A stretch of DNA of 64,000 nt from an uncultured Bacteroidales bacterium (GTDB lineage Bacteria > Bacteroidota > Bacteroidia > Bacteroidales > ML635J-15), in NCBI GenBank assembly GCA_905234755.1, contig CAJOIT010000003.1, positions 415,331 to 479,330 on the forward strand. The letters run 5' to 3'. The position numbers and the translations under genes are program-made. Positions 1-8,506 of the stretch are shown in pieces. The notes under the pieces are model-generated. The model was not told the origin of the DNA. It did no database searches and saw nothing but the letters and a program-made list of their open reading frames with translations. Within the stretch, counting starts at the first letter, position 1; each line of letters opens with the position of its first letter.

Positions 1-134
1 TCCGTGCCAACAATAAGAATATAAATTCCGTACAAGACCTTGAAAACGCCATCAAGTCATCGGGTAATGCGATTTTCCTCGAAGGCATTTATCCAAATGG
101 CATGACTGGTTATTATGCGCTGAAGTTGGATTAG
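1..134 (+). CDS. HtrA/Do-family serine protease, C-terminal end (partial)
   Basis: The window opens inside this gene; the open frame begins at base 3 and gives 43 residues before TAG at 132-134. The end reads NSVQDLENAI ... GIYPNGMTGYYALKLD, which matches the last strand-helix of the second PDZ domain of Bacteroidota Do/HtrA periplasmic proteases. The catalytic domain lies upstream of the window, so protease activity cannot be checked here. A strong hairpin terminator follows at 151-179. The family assignment rests on this short tail only. Confidence 0.6.
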   Translation, partial: RANNKNINSVQDLENAIKSSGNAIFLEGIYPNGMTGYYALKLD

Positions 135-150
135 GTAAGCATAACTAACA

Positions 151-179
151 AAAAAGGCTGGATATTTCCAGCCTTTTTT
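151..179. terminator. Bidirectional intrinsic terminator
   Basis: AAAGGCTGGA, a TAT loop and its complement TTCCAGCCTTT, with an A-run before and a T-run after, so it can end transcription of the HtrA gene from the left and of the lipoprotein pair from the right. Confidence 0.85.
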
Positions 180-197
180 GTTTTGTGCAATCGTTGC

Positions 198-602
198 TTA
201 CTTAACCTTCGAACTAATCTTGTCGTAGCCCTTTGCTTCGGTAGCGAGCTTCATCGACTTGTTGTAGTTGTTTTCAGCATTGAGGATAGCGAAAAGTTCG
301 TCCTGAGCGTCCTTCTTGTCCTGGTACTTGGTCTTGATTTCAGCATCAACGCTCTGGTATTCGCAGAAAGCATCATTTATCTTGGTTGCTTCTTCGTCTG
401 AAATTTCATTGTCGGCGATTGCTTCCTTGATAAGATTTGCTATTGAATTCTTTGATTCTAAGATTGTTACTGCATCATGTACAGGGCAAATCTCTTTTGC
501 GCATTCTTCCTTTGTTTCGTTATTTTCCTTTGCTTCTTGCTTGCAGCTGTAAAGCATCATTGCAAGAACAGATACGATTGCTAATAAAACTAATTTCTTC
601 AT
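198..602 (-). CDS. Small lipoprotein, paralogue of its neighbour
   Basis: A 134-residue protein starting MKKLVLLAIVSVLAMM with lipobox LYSC, so it should be lipidated at Cys20 and anchored in an outer membrane leaflet. The mature part is acidic and helical, with no domain I recognise. It shares an AIAD-(E/D)-x-I-x-(D/E)-(D/E) segment and a C-terminal LKLA-x-EGY-x-K type ending with the gene just upstream (610-975), so the two are tandem duplicates. Only 7 nt separate them and they probably form one transcript that ends at the 151-179 terminator. Function unknown. Confidence 0.8.
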   Translation of the reverse strand: MKKLVLLAIVSVLAMMLYSCKQEAKENNETKEECAKEICPVHDAVTILESKNSIANLIKEAIADNEISDEEATKINDAFCEYQSVDAEIKTKYQDKKDAQDELFAILNAENNYNKSMKLATEAKGYDKISSKVK

Positions 603-609
603 ATTACAA

Positions 610-975
610 TTATTTATTTGTTAGACTTAATTTTGCATATCCTTCAGTGTTTGCGAGCTTTAATGTTACATCAGCCATTCTCACCCAAACTTCATCAGAT
701 GTGTACTGCTGTTCAAATTCGGCACGGTCGTTTGCACTGCCTGCATAACTTTCTGTTATCTCGGCAATCAAATCCATGTATTTCTTTTCCGAATCCTTTA
801 TCAGAGTCACATCGTCATCGTCTATCACCTCGTCTGCGATGGCTTTTTCCACATTGTCGCAATATTTGTTCACGGCGTTTACAACCTTTTCGGCATTGTC
901 GGCTGGCGTCTTGGCGCACGACCACAACATAACCGTCAGGGCAACTGCTACGAACAATGGAATTTTCTTCATCAT
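610..975 (-). CDS. Small lipoprotein, tandem paralogue
   Basis: About 121 residues, starting MMKKIPLFVAVALTVMLWSC, a lipoprotein signal with Cys at the lipobox. The frame can be extended to a TTG at 993, but that would lie at the predicted transcription start behind the TAACTTTG box at 998-1005, so the ATG at 975 (or 972) is preferred. The acidic helical mature part resembles the downstream lipoprotein (198-602). First gene of a two-gene unit. Function unknown. Confidence 0.8.
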   Translation of the reverse strand: MMKKIPLFVAVALTVMLWSCAKTPADNAEKVVNAVNKYCDNVEKAIADEVIDDDDVTLIKDSEKKYMDLIAEITESYAGSANDRAEFEQQYTSDEVWVRMADVTLKLANTEGYAKLSLTNK

Positions 976-997
976 ATTAAACATATTGAACAAAATG

Positions 998-1005
998 CAA
1001 AGTTA
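998..1005 (-). promoter_or_regulatory. Bacteroidota -7 box (TAACTTTG)
   Basis: Minus-strand TAACTTTG matches the TAnnTTTG consensus and places transcription start about 15 nt before the ATG of the lipoprotein pair. Confidence 0.6.
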
Positions 1006-1128
1006 AATTTATTTTTGAACAATATGAAATATTAGGCGGTAATTTTTTTGAAAGATTTTTTTTGAATAATTGTTCGTTATAGATAGTCAGTAGATGGCAT
1101 GACTAGTGGGGCAACAAACTGCTCGTCA

Positions 1129-1200
1129 GCAAATCGTAAATCAATTTGCATCTTGTCGGAAAATCGTAAATCTTCAATCGTAAGTCGTAAATCGTAAATT
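1129..1200. repeat. AATCGTAAATC short-repeat tract
   Basis: Four or more copies of AATCGTAAAT-like units, partly adjoining, lie just downstream of the YitT gene. A diverged, inverted version (ACGATTTTAG and GCGATTTTAG) appears at about 35820-35845. This looks like a dispersed intergenic repeat of the genome. Confidence 0.5.
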
Positions 1201-1204
1201 CTTT

Positions 1205-2083
1205 TTACACCTCTCTTTTCAGTTCATCGAAGTTCTTGCCGAAAACGCCTTGAACTTTGGCTATGGAAATGAAAGCATCCGGGTCTTCCTGATTGATAAC
1301 CTGCATAATGTCCTGCTTGTCGGTGCGGTGGGCAAGAACCATCAAAACATCCTTATCTTCCTTGGAGTACCAGCCGTAGGCTTTCAGCACCGTAACACCT
1401 CGATGCACTTCGTTGGTTATTCGGTCGGCTATCTCTTTTGGCTTGTTGGTGAAAATGACAATCTGGAATGTCTTTCGGTAGCCGTCCATAACCATGTCGG
1501 AAACATACGAGTACGAGAACATATAAATGTAGCAGTAGATAAGTGTTTGAATGTCGTGTACTATGAAATACGAAGAACCGATTATCAGGACATTGATGTA
1601 CATTGAGATTCGTCCGTAAGGTATATTCTTGTATTTCAGAATCATAAGGATTATGATGTCGGTTCCGCCAGTGTTTCCTCCGTATGAAATTGTAAGTCCT
1701 ACGCCGATTGCCGAAATAGCAGCACCAAGCACAGCGTTTGAAAGCAAGTCGTTGGCAATCAGAGGTTCGGTGATTATAGACTGGAATAGTCCGAACAGGG
1801 CGGAACTTATTGCAGTACAGAAAATTGTGTTGATGGCGAAACGCTTGCCCAAGGTTTTTGCACCTATAAGGATAAGTATAGCATTAAGCACGAAGTTGCT
1901 GATACCGACAGGGCAGGAGGTGCCGTAGTACAAGATTGTCGATAGACCGGCAATTCCACCGCCTGTGAGTTTGTTTGGCAGCATAAATGCCGAATATCCG
2001 AATGTGTATATCACAAGTCCGATGAGCATTATGAAGTAGTTCTTCACCGGATTTTTCAGTTGCTTCAATTTGTCTGTTTTCAT
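1205..2083 (-). CDS. YitT family membrane protein (DUF161/DUF2179)
   Basis: 292 residues from the ATG at 2083. A longer frame to 2233 exists, but the TATTTTTG promoter box at 2112-2119 argues for the inner start. The N-terminal two thirds has about five to six hydrophobic segments with GYSAFMLPNKLTGGG and the glycine-rich SYGGNTGGTDII motif typical of the YitT core. The C-terminal part (VHRGVTVLKAYGWYSKED) is the cytoplasmic DUF2179 domain. These proteins are widespread inner-membrane proteins of uncertain transport or regulatory role. Single-gene unit between intergenic repeats. Confidence 0.9.
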   Translation of the reverse strand: MKTDKLKQLKNPVKNYFIMLIGLVIYTFGYSAFMLPNKLTGGGIAGLSTILYYGTSCPVGISNFVLNAILILIGAKTLGKRFAINTIFCTAISSALFGLFQSIITEPLIANDLLSNAVLGAAISAIGVGLTISYGGNTGGTDIIILMILKYKNIPYGRISMYINVLIIGSSYFIVHDIQTLIYCYIYMFSYSYVSDMVMDGYRKTFQIVIFTNKPKEIADRITNEVHRGVTVLKAYGWYSKEDKDVLMVLAHRTDKQDIMQVINQEDPDAFISIAKVQGVFGKNFDELKREV

Positions 2084-2111
2084 GGTTGAAACTCTGTTAT
2101 TTTTTGCAGTG

Positions 2112-2119
2112 CAAAAATA
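2112..2119 (-). promoter_or_regulatory. -7 box (TATTTTTG) for YitT gene
   Basis: Minus-strand TATTTTTG fits TAnnTTTG and lies 29 nt upstream of the ATG at 2083. It supports the shorter protein. Confidence 0.55.
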
Positions 2120-2162
2120 TGAAATTATTATGAATAATAGGTGTTCGCGGTTTTTATAAAGG

Positions 2163-2420
2163 ATGTATTCAAAATTTTGCGGATTCAAAATTTTGTGTCT
2201 CGATCCGAATCCCGCAACCGACATCCTCAACATAACCTCTTCGGAAACATTTTCCGAAATTGAGATTGTAAATACATTAGGACAGGTTGTCTATCGCACA
2301 GAGGTAAACTCAGACAATGCGGTTTGCGATGTTAATGGATTGGCAAATGGGGTGTATGTTGTAAGGATACACGGAACGAACATGGCATCGGTTTGCCAAA
2401 AGAAATTCATCAAGGAATAA
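2163..2420 (+). pseudogene. Orphan type IX secretion sorting domain (gene remnant)
   Basis: An 85-codon frame in which DPNPATDILNI ... NTLGQVVYR ... LANGVYVVRI ... KKFIKE matches, over its whole length, the C-terminal type A sorting domain that marks cargo for the type IX secretion system. Nothing precedes it: no signal peptide, no passenger domain, and a stop codon two codons upstream of its ATG. The sequence before it holds a duplicated CAAAATTTTG. It is best read as the surviving 3' end of a lost secreted-protein gene. Translation as a free domain cannot be excluded. Confidence 0.7.
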
Positions 2421-2443
2421 CCGCAATTTTTGTGGAACAATAT

Positions 2444-2474
2444 CGTAGGGGCGGGTTTGAAACCTGCCCCTACG
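2444..2474. repeat. Palindromic intergenic repeat (GTAGGGGCGGGTTT type)
   Basis: CGTAGGGGCGGGTTT faces GAAACCTGCCCCTACG with one wobble pair. It is GC-rich against an AT-rich background, as expected of a REP-like dispersed palindrome. Confidence 0.7.
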
Positions 2475-2495
2475 CATATATGTTCCGTCTCTTAT

Positions 2496-2512
2496 GGCGG
2501 ATTTCATCCGCC
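2496..2512. repeat. Perfect 7-bp palindrome
   Basis: GGCGGAT-TTC-ATCCGCC, 22 bp from the preceding palindrome and 9 bp before the kdsD terminator. Together they form a stack of three hairpins in 110 bp. Confidence 0.6.
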
Positions 2513-2520
2513 TATTAAAT

Positions 2521-2552
2521 AAAAATAGACGGCATTTAACCGTCCATTTTTA
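2521..2552 (-). terminator. Terminator of kdsD
   Basis: Hairpin GACGG-CATTTAA-CCGTC with T-rich flanks, 26 nt past the kdsD stop codon on the minus strand. Confidence 0.7.
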
Positions 2553-2577
2553 TTGCATATTCACCAAAAATCTCCGT

Positions 2578-3546
2578 CTACACAATCCCTTCTCTCATTA
2601 AATCGTGCAGATGCACAACGCCCATGTATTTGCCGTCGTCAACAATCAGCACCTGCGTAATGCTGTTCTTCTGCATCATCTGCAAGGCGTTCACGGCAAG
2701 TTCGCCGTCCTGTATGCACTTTGGCGACTTGGTCATTATGTCGGCGGCCTTTATGTCCTTGATGTTGTCGTAGTTGTTGAGCATACGGCGAATGTCGCCA
2801 TCGGTGATGATGCCAAGAACCTTTTCGTTTTCATCCACAACTGCGGCTGCACCGAGGCGTTTGCTTGAAATTTCTGAGATTACAAACTTTATGCTTGCAT
2901 CGGGTGAAACCTGTGGCTTTTCGTTCTGCACATATATGTCGTTTACCTTTAAATATAGTTTCTTGCCGAGTGAACCGCCCGGGTGGAACTTTGCAAAATC
3001 ATCGGGAGTGAAACCTTTCATTTCGAGTAGGGCAACTGTAAGCGCATCACCTACAACGAGTTGAGCTGTTGTGCTTGATGTGGGAGCAAGGTTGTGTGGC
3101 GAGGCCTCTGAATCGACAGTTGAACGCAAAACTATGTCAGCCGACTTTGCCAAAAACGATTCAGTGTCGGACACGATTGCTATAAGCAGATTGTTATTGC
3201 GCTTTATCAGCGGAATCAAAACCTTGATTTCGGGAGTGTTGCCACTTTTTGATATGCAGATAACAACATCGTCTTCCTGAACAATGCCAAGGTCTCCGTG
3301 AATGGCATCGGCAGCGTGCATGAAAATTGCCGGTGTGCCTGTCGAATTTAGGCTGGCAACGATTTTTGCGCCTATTGCGGCACTTTTGCCTATACCAGTT
3401 ATTACAACACGACCTTTTGATTCCGAGATTCTTATGGCAGCTTTTGCAAAGTTGTCATCTATGTAGTCGGCTATTTTCCGAATAGCTTCCGCTTCGTGCA
3501 AAACAGTGCGTCTGCCAATGCCTATTATTTCCTGATAATCCTGCAT
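2578..3546 (-). CDS. kdsD: D-arabinose-5-phosphate isomerase (KpsF/GutQ family)
   Basis: 322 residues. It interconverts ribulose-5-phosphate and arabinose-5-phosphate, the first step toward Kdo in lipopolysaccharide synthesis. An N-terminal SIS domain (VVITGIGKSAAIGAKIVASL, then ISKSGNTPE for phosphosugar binding) is followed by two CBS domains (from about residue 200), the full KdsD layout. The ATG at 3546 is chosen because the TAATTTTG promoter box lies at 3562-3569; the alternative ATG at 3564 would sit inside that box. Divergent from recQ; ends at a terminator. Confidence 0.93.
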   Translation of the reverse strand: MQDYQEIIGIGRRTVLHEAEAIRKIADYIDDNFAKAAIRISESKGRVVITGIGKSAAIGAKIVASLNSTGTPAIFMHAADAIHGDLGIVQEDDVVICISKSGNTPEIKVLIPLIKRNNNLLIAIVSDTESFLAKSADIVLRSTVDSEASPHNLAPTSSTTAQLVVGDALTVALLEMKGFTPDDFAKFHPGGSLGKKLYLKVNDIYVQNEKPQVSPDASIKFVISEISSKRLGAAAVVDENEKVLGIITDGDIRRMLNNYDNIKDIKAADIMTKSPKCIQDGELAVNALQMMQKNSITQVLIVDDGKYMGVVHLHDLMREGIV

Positions 3547-3561
3547 GAAAAAATTTTTTTG

Positions 3562-3569
3562 CAAAATTA
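3562..3569 (-). promoter_or_regulatory. -7 box (TAATTTTG) for kdsD
   Basis: Minus-strand TAATTTTG, about 16 nt upstream of the kdsD ATG. It decides the start codon. Confidence 0.6.
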
Positions 3570-3591
3570 ATATTTAATCACAAAAAAAACT

Positions 3592-3599
3592 TATCTTTG
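3592..3599 (+). promoter_or_regulatory. -7 box (TATCTTTG) for recQ
   Basis: TATCTTTG matches TAnnTTTG, giving a leader of roughly 45 nt before recQ. It is back to back with the kdsD promoter. Confidence 0.6.
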
Positions 3600-3650
3600 T
3601 TTTCGTATGACCATGCCGTTTTTCGACGGTGTGCTTAATTATATTAAGGT

Positions 3651-5834
3651 ATGGACGCAAGAGAAGAAAAAATATATGAACTCTTAAAGAAATATTTTGG
3701 GTTCAGCGATTTCAAGGGACAGCAGAAGGAGGTGATTCTCAGTCTATTGGACGGGAAGGACAGTTTCGTGCTTATGCCTACGGGCGGTGGTAAGTCGTTG
3801 TGCTACCAGTTGCCTGCATTGATGCTCGAAGGTACAGCCATCATTATTTCGCCGTTGATAGCGCTTATGAAGAATCAGGTGGATGCAATGCGTGGTTTCA
3901 GCATGGAGGAAGGCGTAGCGCATTTCCTTAACTCGACTTTGAGCAAGGCGGAAATTACCGTTGTTAAAGACGATATATTGTCGGGCAAGACAAAACTTCT
4001 CTATGTGGCGCCAGAATCTTTGACAAAGGAGGAAAATGTTGAGTTCCTGAAAAAATTCAAGATTTCGTTCTATGCAGTTGACGAGGCACACTGTATTTCG
4101 GAATGGGGACACGATTTCCGTCCCGAATATCGTCGAATCCGTTCCATTGTCAACGAAATAGGCCGTGCTCCGCTGATGACTTTGACCGCAACGGCAACGC
4201 CAAAGGTTCAGCACGACATACAGAAAAACTTGGACATGCTTGATGCAAATGTATTCAAGTCATCGTTCCGCCGTCCAAATCTTTACTACGAAGTTCGTCC
4301 AAAAATAAATGCTACCAAGCAGATAATCAAATACATAAAGGACAATCCAGGCAAGTCGGGCATTATTTACTGCTTGAGCCGCAAGAAAGTTGAAGAATTG
4401 GCAGAAATGCTTGTCGTCAACCAGATTAAGGCTTTGCCTTACCATGCAGGAATGGATGCTGCAACGCGTTCGCGCAATCAGGACATGTTCCTTAGCGAGG
4501 AAGTCGATGTTATTGTGGCTACCATTGCTTTCGGTATGGGAATCGACAAGCCTGATGTACGATTTGTAATCCATTATAATATCCCAAAGAGCCTCGAAGG
4601 TTACTATCAGGAGACAGGCCGTGCAGGTCGCGATGGAGGCGAGGGCAAGTGCATTGCATTCTACACCTACGATGATATTCAGAAGCTGGAAAAGTTCATG
4701 CAGAACAAGCCAATGAACGAGCAGGAAATTGGCAAGCAACTTCTTGCTGAGACGGTATCTTATGCAGAATCAACAACTTGTCGCGTACGCCAGTTGCTCA
4801 ACTATTTCGGTGAAGAAATGACAGAGGATTGCGGAAATTGCGACAACTGCCTTAACCCGAAGGAAAAATTCGAGGGCAAGGAAGATGTACAGACTGTCCT
4901 TGAAACGATAATCGCAGCAAAGGAAGGCTTCAAGACCGAGCATTTCATAAATATCCTGATGGGAAAGATAACTTCGGAAATTTCAAATTACCAGCACGAC
5001 AAGTTGCCGACTTTTGGAATTGGTGCCGATGAGACGCCTTTGTATTGGAAAGGCGTTATCCGTCAGATGATTATAGCTAAGTTAATCGAGAAGGGAATCG
5101 TGAACTACGGTTTGCTTAAGGTTACCGAAAAGGGCTACGAGTTCTTCAAGAATCCGTACTCGATAATGCTGACCCGCGACACCGACTACGAAGCTATTGA
5201 GGATCAGGAGCGTGATTCAGAATATGGAGGTACGGCTGCTGCTGACGAGGAATTGTACAACATGCTGAAGAATCTCCGAAAGGACATTGCCAAGAAGTTG
5301 AATCTTCCGCCGTATGTGATTTTCGATGATGCTTCCTTGCAGGACATGGCAATACAATATCCTATAACTATCGAAGAATTAAAGAATTGCCAGAAAGTTG
5401 GTCAAGGCAAGGCGCAGAAGTTCGGCAAGGAGTTCGTTGACCTCATTAAACAGCACATCGAAATCAACGGCATCGACCGTCCCGAAGATCTTGTGATTAA
5501 GTCGGTGGGTTCAAGTTCCGAGTCAAAGCGTATGATTATCAGGAATATCGATAGCCGTATGTCGCTCGATGACATTGCCGATGGCATGAAGATGACGCTC
5601 ATGGAGCTTATCGAACAACTTGAATCGTTCGTTGATTCTGGCACAACCATAAACATTGATTACTACCTGAATTCAATTCTTGATGAAGGTGACATAGATG
5701 ACATTTACACTTATTTCCGTGAAGATTCGGAAGAAGGCACTATTGATGAGGCTTTGCGTGAATTCGGAGATGACTATTCCGAAGAGGAGATAAGGCTTGT
5801 AAGGCTGAAATTCATCTGTGAAATGGGAAACTAA
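3651..5834 (+). CDS. recQ: ATP-dependent DNA helicase RecQ
   Basis: 727 residues, the usual length of Bacteroidota RecQ. It unwinds DNA 3'-5' in recombination and fork repair. Visible: Walker A MPTGGGKSLCYQ, DEAH box (AVDEAHCISEWGHDFRP), motif SGIIYCLSRK, motif VI (YYQETGRAGRDG), the zinc-binding Cys cluster (TTCRVRQLLNYFGE ... CGNCDNC), winged helix, and an HRDC domain (about 525-605: ELYNMLKNLRKDIAKK). An acidic C-terminal extension with a helix-turn-helix-like stretch (MSLDDIADGMKMTLMEL) is also present. Own promoter, single gene. Confidence 0.96.
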   Translation: MDAREEKIYELLKKYFGFSDFKGQQKEVILSLLDGKDSFVLMPTGGGKSLCYQLPALMLEGTAIIISPLIALMKNQVDAMRGFSMEEGVAHFLNSTLSKAEITVVKDDILSGKTKLLYVAPESLTKEENVEFLKKFKISFYAVDEAHCISEWGHDFRPEYRRIRSIVNEIGRAPLMTLTATATPKVQHDIQKNLDMLDANVFKSSFRRPNLYYEVRPKINATKQIIKYIKDNPGKSGIIYCLSRKKVEELAEMLVVNQIKALPYHAGMDAATRSRNQDMFLSEEVDVIVATIAFGMGIDKPDVRFVIHYNIPKSLEGYYQETGRAGRDGGEGKCIAFYTYDDIQKLEKFMQNKPMNEQEIGKQLLAETVSYAESTTCRVRQLLNYFGEEMTEDCGNCDNCLNPKEKFEGKEDVQTVLETIIAAKEGFKTEHFINILMGKITSEISNYQHDKLPTFGIGADETPLYWKGVIRQMIIAKLIEKGIVNYGLLKVTEKGYEFFKNPYSIMLTRDTDYEAIEDQERDSEYGGTAAADEELYNMLKNLRKDIAKKLNLPPYVIFDDASLQDMAIQYPITIEELKNCQKVGQGKAQKFGKEFVDLIKQHIEINGIDRPEDLVIKSVGSSSESKRMIIRNIDSRMSLDDIADGMKMTLMELIEQLESFVDSGTTINIDYYLNSILDEGDIDDIYTYFREDSEEGTIDEALREFGDDYSEEEIRLVRLKFICEMGN

Positions 5835-5858
5835 ATGTAATTGACGGTACACTTTTTT

Positions 5859-5930
5859 GTCATTCTGAACTTGTTTCAGAATCTGAAAAAAGTGATTGTA
5901 GAACGGATGCTGAAACGAGTTCAGCATGAC
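5859..5930. repeat. Inverted pair of REP-like elements
   Basis: GTCATTCTGAACTTGTTTCA and, in reverse orientation, TGAAACGAGTTCAGCATGAC form two facing copies of a dispersed 26-bp element. A third copy lies at 55886-55911 and a fragment near 17080. The second copy contains the putative ATG of the downstream transporter. Confidence 0.75.
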
Positions 5931-6834
5931 TATCGGGAGAAACAATCATCAAATTTTCGAAACCTTGCAAACACAAAATTCAGAACGTCTCAAATATTCC
6001 GCAGGAATTGTTTCCATCATCGTAAACACCTTGCTTTTTGCGTTGAAATATTGGGCTGGCATTGTGTCTGGCTCGGTGGCGTTGCTTGCCGATGCTTGGC
6101 ATACCTTGTCTGATTCGCTTAGTTCTGTGGCTGTGATTATCGGCGTGAAACTTTCGTCCCGTGAGGCCGACAAGAAACATCCGTTTGGTCATGGTCGCAT
6201 TGAAAACCTTGTTGCAATACTGATAGGGGTAATGCTGGCGATTGTTGCCTACGAATTTGTAATGGAATCGGTTGATAAACTGCGCAATCCCGACAATAAG
6301 GCGATTTTTGGAACTTTGGCAATAGTGGTGACGGCTGTGTCAATCGTTGTGAAGGAATTGATGGCGCAGTTTTCGTTTTATGTTGCTCGCAAGACTGGCA
6401 GTACATCGGTGAAAGCCGATGGTTGGCATCATCGCAGCGATGCGTTGTCGTCAATAGTTGTGCTTGCCGGAATTTTCCTGCAGGACTATTTCTGGTGGAT
6501 AGATGCCGTGCTTGGCATTTGCGTGTCGCTGATACTTGTGGTTGCCGTGTATCACATTATCCGTGAGGCAGTTGATAAACTTATGGGACAAAATGTTTCC
6601 GATGAGACTATTGAGAAAGTCAATGTAATAATTTCCGAAACTGTTGGTAATGACTTAAAAGCGCATCATTTTCATATTCATAATTACGGAACGCACAGCG
6701 AACTGACATTCCATATAAAGTTGCCGCCCGAAATGTCAATCCTTGAAGGTCATGGCATTGCCGACAAAATTGAAAAGCAACTACGCGAAAAACTTGGTGT
6801 AGAATCCACTATACATATCGAACCAATGGGTTGA
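5926..6834 (+). CDS. Cation diffusion facilitator family transporter
   Basis: 302 residues. An inner-membrane antiporter that exports divalent metals (Zn, Fe, Mn, Cd) against protons. Transmembrane helix 2 carries LLADAWHTLSDSLSS and helix 5 carries GWHHRSDALSS, the paired metal-site motifs (D-x3-D and H-x3-D) of the family. KKHPFGHGRIE is the conserved cytoplasmic loop, and a C-terminal cytoplasmic domain (HHFHIHNYG) follows. The start is uncertain: the ATG at 5926 is inside a REP-like repeat, and a TTG at 5965 would also work. The metal cannot be told from sequence. Confidence 0.9.
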   Translation: MTIGRNNHQIFETLQTQNSERLKYSAGIVSIIVNTLLFALKYWAGIVSGSVALLADAWHTLSDSLSSVAVIIGVKLSSREADKKHPFGHGRIENLVAILIGVMLAIVAYEFVMESVDKLRNPDNKAIFGTLAIVVTAVSIVVKELMAQFSFYVARKTGSTSVKADGWHHRSDALSSIVVLAGIFLQDYFWWIDAVLGICVSLILVVAVYHIIREAVDKLMGQNVSDETIEKVNVIISETVGNDLKAHHFHIHNYGTHSELTFHIKLPPEMSILEGHGIADKIEKQLREKLGVESTIHIEPMG

Positions 6835-7171
6835 TGAGTGATTAGCGATGCAATGATGCATCACTTTGTTGTATTGTATATTACTTGTAATCAATGAATT
6901 ATAATTACGGTATTTGTGTTTTTATATTTCCAACTATAAAAATATTTAATTTTTTAAGGTTGCAACTATAAATTTTGATAAAATTTTGTAGTTCAAAATA
7001 TAAATTGTATTCCGCTTTGGATGTTTGGTCTTTTGTATTGACCGATTGTAATACGCTGAAATGTCGATTCTTTGTTTCGTTTGATAACTTGTTTGTAAAT
7101 TAACCTTTCTTTAACCGAGATAGTGCAAGGCATGGCTTAACTTTGCAACTTAATTTTTTAATCATTGTATT
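6835..7171. other. AT-rich intergenic region before nqr operon
   Basis: 337 bp without a gene. It opens with an imperfect palindrome (GCGATGCAATGATGCATC) just past the transporter stop. An AT-rich stretch with AACTATAAA repeated twice follows, and the nqr promoter box lies near the end. No small ORF or structured RNA could be supported. Confidence 0.6.
7138..7145 (+). promoter_or_regulatory. -7 box (TAACTTTG) of the nqr operon
   Basis: TAACTTTG matches TAnnTTTG and lies 26 nt before the nqrA start. It is the likely promoter for all six nqr genes. Confidence 0.6.
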
Positions 7172-8500
7172 TTGAAAACTATAAGGATTAGAAAAGGATT
7201 GGACATTAAGTTGCAGGGTGGGGCTGATGAGTTGTTATCCACTAAGTTAGCACCTAAGCGATACTGCATCAGACCGACCGATTTCCATGGCATTACACCT
7301 AAGCTGGACTGCAAGGAAGGCGACTATGTAAAGCGCGGAACAATCGTATTTCACGACAAGGATATTCCAGAGATCAGTTTCGCTTCGCCATGCTCGGGAA
7401 CGGTAACAGCCATTGTACGTGGTGAGAAGCGAAGAATCCTGCGTGTGGAAATAGAGTCGGATGCTAACGATGAAGCCGAAAAGTTTGACACAAACGATGA
7501 CATAAGGTCGCTTTTCTCTAAGGCAGGAATATATCCGCTTATAAATCAGCGTCCTTACGGCATTGTCGCAAATCCAAATGTAACGCCGCGCGACATATTC
7601 ATTTCCTTCCTCGATACCGCTCCGCTTGCTTGCAATGTGGAATTTGCATTGAAGGATGATGTTGATTATCTGAAACTTGCAATTCGCGCTCTCTATAATC
7701 TTACCAATGGAAATGTTTATCTGTCGTTTGGTAGGGATTCGCGCCTTGCAATGTTGCTGCCAGATGATCCAGAAATCATTAAGACCGAGTTTGTCGGCAA
7801 GCATCCTGCTGGACTTGTTGGTACACAGATAAATAAGTTGAAGCCTATAAATAAGGGCGAGACCGTGTGGACTATCAATGCGCTGAACCTGCCGATTATT
7901 GGTCGTCTGCTGAAAGATGGCGAGTACATGCCCGAAAAGAATATCGCAGTATGTGGGGCAGAGGTTGTCGCTCCGCAGTATTACAAACTTCGCATTGGTG
8001 CCGACTTGTCTCAGTTGCGCAGCGGTATGCTTTTGTCGGAGAATGTAAGGATAATTTCCGGCAATGTGCTTTCGGGCATAAATGTTACTGATAATCCGTA
8101 TCTTGGCTTCAACGAAATGCAGGTGTCGGTAATCCCTGAGGGCGACGACTACGAAATGTTTGGTTGGATGTTGCCGGGGGCTAACAAGTTCAGCAACTCG
8201 CGGACTTTCCTTTCAATGCTCATGCCGTGGAAACGCTTCAATCTCGACACCAACATGCATGGCGAAGAACGTGCGTATGTGGTTACAGGTCAGTACGAAA
8301 AGGTTTGTCCGCTCGACATTTATCCGCAACTTCTTGTGAAAGCTGCCATTACCGATGACATTGACAAAATGGAAGAGCTTGGCATTTACGAGGTTGTGGA
8401 AGAAGATTTGTCGTTGTGCGAGTTTGTTTGTACTTCAAAGGTTAATGTGCAGCAAATAATCAGGCATGGGCTTGATTTGGTGCGAAAAGAAATGGAATAA
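7172..8500 (+). CDS. nqrA: Na+-translocating NADH:quinone reductase subunit A
   Basis: 442 residues, the usual length. Peripheral cytoplasmic subunit of the sodium-pumping respiratory complex, involved in quinone binding. The N-terminus IRIRKGLDIKLQG and the biotinyl-lipoyl-like CKEGDYVKRGTIVFHDKDIP ... FASPCSGTV segment are diagnostic. The only sensible start is a TTG at 7172; the frame upstream offers no ATG. First gene of nqrABCDEF, with intergenic gaps of a few bases or overlaps throughout, so the complex is made from one transcript. Confidence 0.95.
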   Translation: MKTIRIRKGLDIKLQGGADELLSTKLAPKRYCIRPTDFHGITPKLDCKEGDYVKRGTIVFHDKDIPEISFASPCSGTVTAIVRGEKRRILRVEIESDANDEAEKFDTNDDIRSLFSKAGIYPLINQRPYGIVANPNVTPRDIFISFLDTAPLACNVEFALKDDVDYLKLAIRALYNLTNGNVYLSFGRDSRLAMLLPDDPEIIKTEFVGKHPAGLVGTQINKLKPINKGETVWTINALNLPIIGRLLKDGEYMPEKNIAVCGAEVVAPQYYKLRIGADLSQLRSGMLLSENVRIISGNVLSGINVTDNPYLGFNEMQVSVIPEGDDYEMFGWMLPGANKFSNSRTFLSMLMPWKRFNLDTNMHGEERAYVVTGQYEKVCPLDIYPQLLVKAAITDDIDKMEELGIYEVVEEDLSLCEFVCTSKVNVQQIIRHGLDLVRKEME

Positions 8501-8506
8501 TTGGTT

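Noticed and set aside
1205..2233. 342-residue form of the YitT protein
   Set aside because: The first 50 residues are not hydrophobic or family-like and would overlap the promoter box at 2112-2119 and the orphan sorting domain.
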